This document shows, one piece after another, positions 13,101 to 22,100 of a stretch of 64,000 nucleotides of DNA (position 1 is its first letter; each line of letters opens with the position of its first letter). The stretch lies in assembly GCF_921293095.1 (NCBI RefSeq), contig NC_060247.1, forward strand, positions 110,875,111 to 110,939,110, written 5' to 3'. The translations under genes were made by a program, and so were the position numbers. A model generated the notes under the pieces. That model made no database searches. It was given only the letters and a program-made list of their open reading frames with translations, and was not told where the DNA came from. This DNA is from Ischnura elegans (Eukaryota; Arthropoda; Insecta; Odonata; Coenagrionidae).

Positions 13101-16100
13101 GTGAGGACGCGGTAGTTTCGGGAACCCAAAACATCCTCCACTGTGGCCTGCACCCAGTCTCTCGTGCCACCTCTGTTGTAGGCTGTGACCCACACTTCGT
13201 CGCCCACCTTGAAAATCCTCAACCCATCACCACTCTCTCTCTCCTTCTGAAAACTCTGTTTTAGGGCCACTGTCGAACTCAGATTCGGTTTCAGGAGTAT
13301 CAGTCAAGACCTCAGTGTGCGACCAAACATAAGTTTGCTGGGTGACTCTCCTGTGACACTATGAGGGCTTATCCTACAATTAAACAGGTATTGTGGTAAA
13401 GCAATGTGCAATGGAACCCCTGAATGTAACAGTTTTAATTTTATTTTTAAAACATTTAACTAAATTTTCTGCGGCCCCATTTGTGGCTGGATGGTACGGA
13501 GGAGAGAATGTATGAAAAATTCCATTTAATTTACAAAACTGTTGAAACTCTCCTGAAGTAAAAGGTGAACCATTGTCACTAACAATTTCTTCTGGCAGAC
13601 CAAAAATTGAAAACAATCCCTGCAAATGATTAACAATTTCCCCAGTTCCCCCATTCTTTAACTGGACCACCTCAGGCCATTTGGTTGAACTATCAACCAC
13701 TACTGAGAAAATTTTATTCAAAAATGGACCAGCCAAATCAATGTGTAAGTGCGTCCATGGCCTTTCCGGCCTATCCCAGCACTTGAGTGGTCCTTTTACT
13801 GGTAATGGTTTATTTACGGCACACAGCTCGCACGATCCCACCAAGGACTCCAGAGACTCATCCAACTTTGGCCACCAAACATAAGACCGTGCCAAGGATT
13901 TCATTTTAACAATCCCCTGGTGGCCTGCATGCAATTCCCTCAAAACCAAGGATCTCAATTTATCTGGAATACATAATAACCCCAGAGTATGCATCCCTGC
14001 TCCACAGTCAGCTCATTCTTCCTGTGCATAAAGGGTTTGAACTCTACATCAGGTTTGGTAGGCCACCCAAACATACAAAAATCTAGCACCCTACTAAGCA
14101 ATGGGTCCCTTTGTGTCTCTTGGCAAATGTCTTTTGCCTTTACAGGGAGGAACTCTCTCTCACCTAACTCAATATATGCAAAATCTTTCACATCAGCTTC
14201 CTCTCTCTGTAAGGGTAACCTTGAAAGGCCATCCGCTACTTTATTGTCTGCATCTCTAATGTACCGGATTTGAAAATAATACCCCTATAAAATTATAGCC
14301 CAATGCTGTAACCTATTGGCTGCCATTTGAGGAATTCCTTTCTTTTCCCCAAAGATATACAGAAGCGCCTTGTGGTCAGTTCTTAAAATAAAATTTCTTC
14401 CATAAATATACTGATTGAACTTTTGAACCCCAAACATTATTGCCAAGGCCTCCCGATCAATTTGTGAGTAATTTCTCTCAGCTTTACTGAGAGACCTTGA
14501 GGCAAAGGCAATGGGCCTTCCCTGTCCATTTGCAAACCGGTGCACTAAAACTGCCCCAAGGCCAAAAGGGGATGCATCGCACTCTAAAATTACTGGAAGA
14601 GATGGACTGTAATGCGCCAAAACTCTGCCTGAAACAATCGATGCTTTCACTGATTCAAAGGCCTTATCACACTCCCTTGTCCAAATAAAATCAGATTCTT
14701 TCCGGAGGAGACTGTGTAAGGGAGCCAATTTAGATGCTAAATTTGGTAGAAACTTTGAATAATACTACACCAATCCCAAGAAGGCTCTCAACTGAGACAC
14801 ATTCTCGGGAATCGGGGACTTGGTGATGGCCTCAATTTTGGAATTAGTAGGATGAAGTCCCTTTTTATCTAATCGGTGGCCCAGAAACTCCACAGACTCG
14901 AGCATAAACTTGCATTTCCCTTTGTTAACTTTGAACCCTAAATCAGCCAACTTATTCAGCACCCTTTCTAGGTTCATCAAATGATTCTCATTATTATTCC
15001 CAATTATGATAATATCATCCTGAAAGGAGGCAGTTCCTTTCAACCCCTGCATGGCTTGATCCATGATTCTCTGGAAAATGGCTGGGGCTGACGCCACTCC
15101 AAATGGTAATCTAGCATAACGGAACTACCCTCTATGCGTGTTTATGGTACAGGTCTCCTGGGATTTTTCATCTAACTCTAACTGCTGAAAGGCCTGAGAC
15201 AAGTCAATTGTGGAGAATTTCTCTCCGCCCTGCAATTTACAAAAAATTTCCTCCATGCGTGGTGAGGGGTATCTCTTAATTTCCAAGTTAGGGTTGAGTG
15301 TAATCTTAAAATCCCAACAAATTCTAACTCTGCCATCGCTCTTTGCTACTGGGACAATAGGGGTTGCCCATGCACTGAACTCGACCGGATACAAAATACC
15401 CAGGTTAACCAACCTATCCAGCTCCTTATCCACCCGGTTTTTGAGAACGAATGCTAACGCCCTAGGAGCACGATACACAGGTCTTGTACCCTCCTTTAAA
15501 CTCGAAGAAACTTTTCCCTTACTAAAAGTCCCTAACCCATCGTCCGTAATGAGGGGAACTTCCTTAAGATGCCCTCTAATGTCGCAACCGACCTTTCCGC
15601 CCCTAAGTGAAGTATCTGAAAGCTAAACTTAAAGGTTTTCAGCCAATCTCTGCCCAAAATGGGAGGACCACCATTCCTCACGACGAAAAGGGGTAGTTTG
15701 TATGGGGCTCCCTGAAACTGCACATGCAGCCGAATGATACCCAGCAGCCTAATGCATTCACTAGAATAGGTTCTTAGTTTCACATTCGTGTATTCCAAAG
15801 GGGAATTTAAGAATACCTTTTGTAGCAGTCCTCTGATACTGCTGAAATGGCAGAACCTGTATCAATCTCCATGCCCAGTTCAGTACCATCAATGTTAACT
15901 GTTATTTTCCACATCGTACAATCAACCCCGGACCTTAAATTAAACAAAGCTGGGAACGCATTTTCCCTGAGGTCCCTTACTCTCTCATTACTCTCCCACA
16001 CTCTAGTATCCCCACACACCCGTATTCCTCTGGGGCTTTCACTCTATTCCTTTTGGAATTGGTTCAAATTCTGGTGCTGAAGGTCAAGAACTGGTTGAAC

Positions 16101-19100
16101 AAAGATACGAAGAACCTAACCAACCCAATTCCAGTATAAATATTGTATGTTAAAAGGGTTTTTTCTTTTAAAAAACTTGTGATCCTCCAATTAGTCTCAA
16201 ATTTACCTAGTTGTGATGTTAGCAGCTAGTTCTGCAACACTCCACTAGACCTTGGAATTTATTTATTTATTTCTACACCACCAAAAATAGCACTTTAGAA
16301 CGGGGTTTTTGTGATAACATTTAACAAATTAACGCACACCAGCATCGATACCCTGGATAAGAGTAATTTAACCAGGCAGGACTCGAACCTACGACCTTTG
16401 GTTTAGAGCAGTCGTGGACTTTACCCCACCACCACCAAGGCTGCCAAAAATCATGATACAGTAAAACCTCTATGTAGTGAACCTCTTTACATCATTAACC
16501 TCCATACATCATACCACCCCTACGGTCCTGTCTGATTTACATGTAAATTTATAGGCAAACCTCTATGTAGTGAACCTCTTTATATTGTAAAACCTCCTAT
16601 GATAAGTGGATAAGTGGATACTTATCATACCAAGGAGATCCCCCCGAGACGGCCTAACTACCTCCGCAAATCGTACCGAGACAACTGGAGACCATTAATG
16701 CAGCCGTGATTACCTACATCGAATGACATTTTCAGCAATGAATGTTTCACTCTTTTTTTTCTTATATACCTTTAATATGCTGTAATTTTCACGTTAATCA
16801 TTAGTTGTGGCCATTTGGTTCCATATGAGAGCATACCTAACAGTAAATAAGAAAAAAGGTATCCAACTATCCTAATCATTTTAAGTGACTGTCGAATTGA
16901 GAGAGCTCACATCGTTTTCTCTCTAATCATGGTAAAAATCACTCTATTGCGCTCGCTTTCTGTAGTTATTAAATTATAAATATATGTTCACTAATGCATG
17001 CATGTTTGTTTAAACACATAAATATAATGGTTTAAAAGACAGTAGTGCCTTTCATTTCCAAAGAATATGAAAAAATGGTGCCTATCACTAAAACCTCTCT
17101 ATAGTGAACCTCCATACATCAAATTGCCCAAATTTTGGTCCCCTCCATCACGATGTAAAGAGGTTTTACTGTATCATCAAAAATCATGGAATTAGAGATA
17201 TCCATGTAAAGAATGAATCGACGGGTGCTCACCAAGGGCAGATCAAGGATTGTTTTCTGGGGGTGGAGGAAGGGCACCAGGGTATGTCAGTTAAATTGGT
17301 CTATTTGGGATTAAAAACTACATGCAACAATTACCATATGAAATATACTCTTAATTGTAATATAAAAGTTATTTATAAGTAAATATTTATAACTTTTATA
17401 TTAAAATATAAAATTTATTGATGTTCGTGTTAAAAATCTCGTCAATTTTTTTGGGCGTCTGGGGGGGGGGACGAGCCCCCTCCCTAAATCTGCCTATGGT
17501 GCTCACCATGCAACAGTGGCGGAAACATATGCAGATGCACTCCCCCCTTATAGGGCCGTCCATATTGCCGAACATTACAGAACCGCAATTGTACCTTTTT
17601 TAAACCATAAGATGTCATTGTCTTATATATGGTAGGTATATGGGTTTAATCATTAAAAAAAAACTTTCTTAAACTTTGCATGTGACTTGATTATTTTTTT
17701 ACTAGCATAAAAGTAAATGTGACCCCCCTTGAGTTTCTTCTGTATCCACCACTGCATTGCAATAATGTAATGTTTGTTCATCAATTTTGTGCAGTGAAAT
17801 TTGCTGTCATCATGCCTATACCTACATATTAAAGCTGTATATGTATATTCATATTTTCTCTGGCAGAAATGAAGATAAGGTAGTGGATTGTGTAAGGAAG
17901 TCCACGCAATCCCTCAAGAACCTTTCAGATACATCTGTAACTATGGTTCCATTTGGATCACAGCTGGTGGTGGAATTCATCTCTGCTCTTTGTGAAAAGG
18001 ATGCCAAAATATGCCTCAGTGAGTGACTTATGCCAATCTAATCAAGCAACACATTACGTTTCAAATTTTGATAGAAAATGTATTGAAAACTCTCATTAAT
18101 TATCACTTGTTCTCTTTTATTTTAACTATGTATATGTAATTTATCAGCCCAAGCAGCGCAAGAAAATATAGACTGCTGTCAAAGAATTCACAATGAGTGT
18201 TCTAAGTATCATCTCATGAACTTTAGGAATCCATATATTGTCTTGAGCTGTGGCAGAGAAAATCCTGCAGAGAGTGATCCCCCCACAATAGAGATGGCTT
18301 GTCAGTAAGTATACAAAAACTACAAGTACACTTTTTCATTTTCGATGCAATAACTGAATATTTAACTTGATTTTTTGGGTTAATATTTTAAATGTTCATT
18401 CCAAGGATTGGTCACAATCAGTGGTGTTGTAAGGCGGGGTTCCAGAGGATCTGGATCCCCCCAAAATATAAAAACACACTCACATAGTTTGCTTCATAAA
18501 ATAAAAACAATATGTTGAAACATCGTGAACTTAAAAAAGATTTCTTTTTTTAAGAAAAGTTTTTTCGGTGATAAAAAGGCGTTAAAATTTGCTTAAAACC
18601 TTGTATTTACTAAATACCCTGTTTTCAAAAAATTTTCCCTCTGGTTTTGGACCTCCCCCCCACCCGATGAAATTCCTGGCTACCCCACTGGTCACAATTT
18701 TTCTTACAATGGGAAATTATCATAGTTCACAAGTGACCATAGGCATGTCCAAGTTGGTGCCGTGTTTCCAAGGACCAATCACTAATGGGTACAGGAGTAA
18801 CTTTCAACACCAAAACAGTCTAATACATATAAACAGTCAATTGAATGGTAAAACCTATGATGAGGAATGGGTAAAAGCCTAAGTAATTTGAGATAGTTCA
18901 GACCAGGCGCCCAGCAAGGAATTAAGGTTAGGGGGGTTTTAGGAGCAACTAGTACTGGGGGTATGGAATACGGGTGCCCTCCCCCAAGAAAATTTTTAAG
19001 AGAAATGGTGATTTTTACGGCTTTCTGAGGGTTATTTTATCAATCCTTACGCTATTCTATATGTAATATTTATCCAATTAAGTAAAATGGATTGAATTTT

Positions 19101-22100
19101 AAAATTTCTTTCAGCTCTGGGGAGGGTTTTATCCCCCAAACCCCCCCTTCACTGTGTCACTGATTCAGACTGCCATCAAAGAATTCGCTCACAGAGTTTA
19201 AAATATCATTGTATGAACTTAACCCCGGAGAGGGCACATGACGAAATGTTGCGTTAGTAGGCGCATAAAAAAATATGTCTTTTTCTCTTTATTTGGAATG
19301 ATACAGTTATGTTGTGCTCTTTCTTAAAAATAGGTCCGACAAATTAGAATGATACTAAATATTTACTTTTACACTAAGACCAAAAAATTGATAATGGGAG
19401 TAATGTATTCAACCGAAGTTTCCTATGCACATTATTTGACATTCGGCAACGTATTTGATGTCAACTTTACAACTTTGAGTTTCAAGGCATGAAAAATCTT
19501 ATCAAACAAGCTGAATGTAATGTTCTATGTGCTAAAGGAGAAAAAAATAATTAGCTCTCGTGAAAGGAAAAAGCTCAGGGGAAGACCTGTGGCTCGGAAG
19601 AGGAACATGGACGGGCAGGTGGGGTGTAGGTGGACACCCCAGGACACTTTAACTCATTCCGATCCCAAACTTCAATGAAATTTTTATGGGATACTGGCAG
19701 TATTTTGTTAAAATGCAGGAGACTTGAAGGTGTAAGAACTAATAACACTGTAGATACCACGATTTATGCACAATGGGTCAAAGGAGAACCATGGGGTGTC
19801 ATTAACACCCCACGTGCCCTTTCGAGGGTTAAGGAATCCTTATTTTGTCGTGAAATAGCAGCTTGTAAACTCTTTTGCCCTTGGTATGATTTGTTGGTAT
19901 TTTATTGGAAAGCACTGGTAGTTGTAAATGAATTAAATGCAATAACTCTTCATATTTTAAAAGTTTTAGTAGTACCGTATTTTAACTTCACACACATAAG
20001 GATTGTTAACAAATACAGATCAATAAACAATCTTGGTAACCAACCAACAGAGACAAAACACAACTGAAAATTACAAATGTCAACACCCCCCCATAATTGA
20101 AGATGTGCTGAAACAGCTCTTTAGCATTTCCATCAAATGAATTACAAATTTTTTAAAATTATTTTTAAACCATGCCTAAACCTCTCATACATTTTTCATG
20201 TTTTATATGATTTAAGCCCTTGGTAAGTATGTCAGCTGTCATTTCCTCAGTGGAGAGAAAAACTACGTTTATATTACCGTTTTCTACTTGTTCTCTAACA
20301 AAATGGTATTTCACATCTACATGCTTCATTCTATCATGGAAAACAGGATTTTCTGCTAACTTGAGAGCGCTCTGATTGTCCTCAAAAATAGTAATAATTT
20401 CTTGTTCCTGAAATAATTCGGAAATAAGATGTTTTAGATGAATAGCCTCTCTAGTAGCCTCGGAAAGAGCAATATATTCTGCCTCACAAGACGATTGGGC
20501 AACACATTTTTGTTTTCTACTACTCCAGGAGACTGGTCCACCTGCACAAGTGAAAACATATCCAGAGTATGAATGCCTATCATTTAGATCATTTGCAAAA
20601 TCTGCATCAGAAAAACCAAAAATAGGCTTCCCAGTGCATTTGTATGTGAGTCCCATTTCCATAGTACCTTTTAGATAACGAAGTACCCGCTTGGCCATCT
20701 TCCAGTGTATATCTGTATGCTTCTTATTAAACTGGGAGAGATAGCTAGTAATGAAGGAAATATCTGGCCGCGTGTTGACGGAGAGATACATGAGAGTTCC
20801 AATTAATGACTGGTACGGGACATCTATGATATCCTTACCCTTCTCTTTCATTTGACTAACGTCAACTGGGGTCGAAACAATCTTACAATCTTCCATGCCA
20901 AAACTCTTTAAAGCATCTTTAATGTATTGTTTCTGGTCTATCTTGAATACTCCCCTCTTCTCATCTCTTGTAAAATTCATTCCCAGGGCATGTTTGATCT
21001 TGCCAAGATCCTTAATGACAAATCTCTTCTTCAATTCTTCCTTCAATTTCTTCTTTTCTTTCTCATCATTGGAGAATATAAAGAAATCATCAACATATAA
21101 TGTAATAATAACTATTTTAGTTCCAATATGTTTAAAGTAGACACAGGGTTCATGTTTTGATTTAATATACCCTATCTCATACAATAACTTGTGAACTGTT
21201 TTGTTCCAAGCACGACTAGCCTGCTTGAGTCCATAAATAGACTTCTGTAATAGACAAACCTTCTTCTCTTCACCTACAGCTATGAAACCTTCTGGTTGTG
21301 TCATATAGATGGTTTCATCTAAAGTGGCATTTAAAAAAGCAGTTTCGACATCCAGATGTTCAACATCAAGATTCAGTTCTGCTGCCATAGCCAACAGCAA
21401 ACGGATAGTTGAACCTCTGACTACCGGAGAAAAAGTTTCTTCAAAGTCTATACCATGAGTTTGAGCAAAACCTTTAGCAACTAAACGAGCTTTGTACTTG
21501 ATGATCTTACCACCATTGTCTCTTTTCAATTTGTAAACCCATTTACATGGTATTACACTTTTATTTGCAACTCGCACTAGCTTCCAAGTTTCATTTTTTC
21601 TAAGACACTCTAATTCCTCCATCATTGCTTTCATCCAATGCTCTTTGTCTTCACTTTGCATAGCCTCTTCAAATGTGGTAGGTTCTTTGTCAAAGAAATT
21701 TTTTGCTTGTAAAACAACATGATCAGGAAATTGTTTCTTGTTACGTACCCTTTGAGGATATCTAGGACTCTTAGCAGTTTCTTGAACATTAGTCCCAGCT
21801 TTATCTTCTGTTGAGTCTGCATTTTCACAAGGAGAATCCAAAAGAATTTTAACAGCAGCCGCAGCTTCATCTTTTGTTGAATCTGCATTTTCATTGTAAG
21901 AATCCAAAGGAATTTGAGCATCAGTACTGCTCTCACCGGAAAAATTATTTTCTAAAAAACACAACATCTCTAGCATGGACTACCTACATATAATTAGAAA
22001 GATCCCTAAATTTGTAAGCTTTCTTATTCTCACTATATCCTACAAATATATGTTCCTTGCTTTTGCTATCCCACTTCTTGCGTTCCTCCTTTGGAATATG

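Larger units (their letters stand above)
12515..16140 (-). mobile_element. Decayed Ty3/Gypsy LTR retrotransposon, 5' truncated
   Basis: Reading on the minus strand it keeps protease, reverse transcriptase, RNase H, integrase and an integrase C-terminal chromatin-binding-like tail, then a purine tract and one LTR. The reading frame is broken by several stops and frameshifts. No gag with zinc knuckle and no second LTR were found, so the 5' end is missing; the right boundary near 16140 is approximate. It lies antisense in intron 2. The insertion point corresponds to an uninterrupted CACGTGAT/GTAAAG site in block B. Confidence 0.85.
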
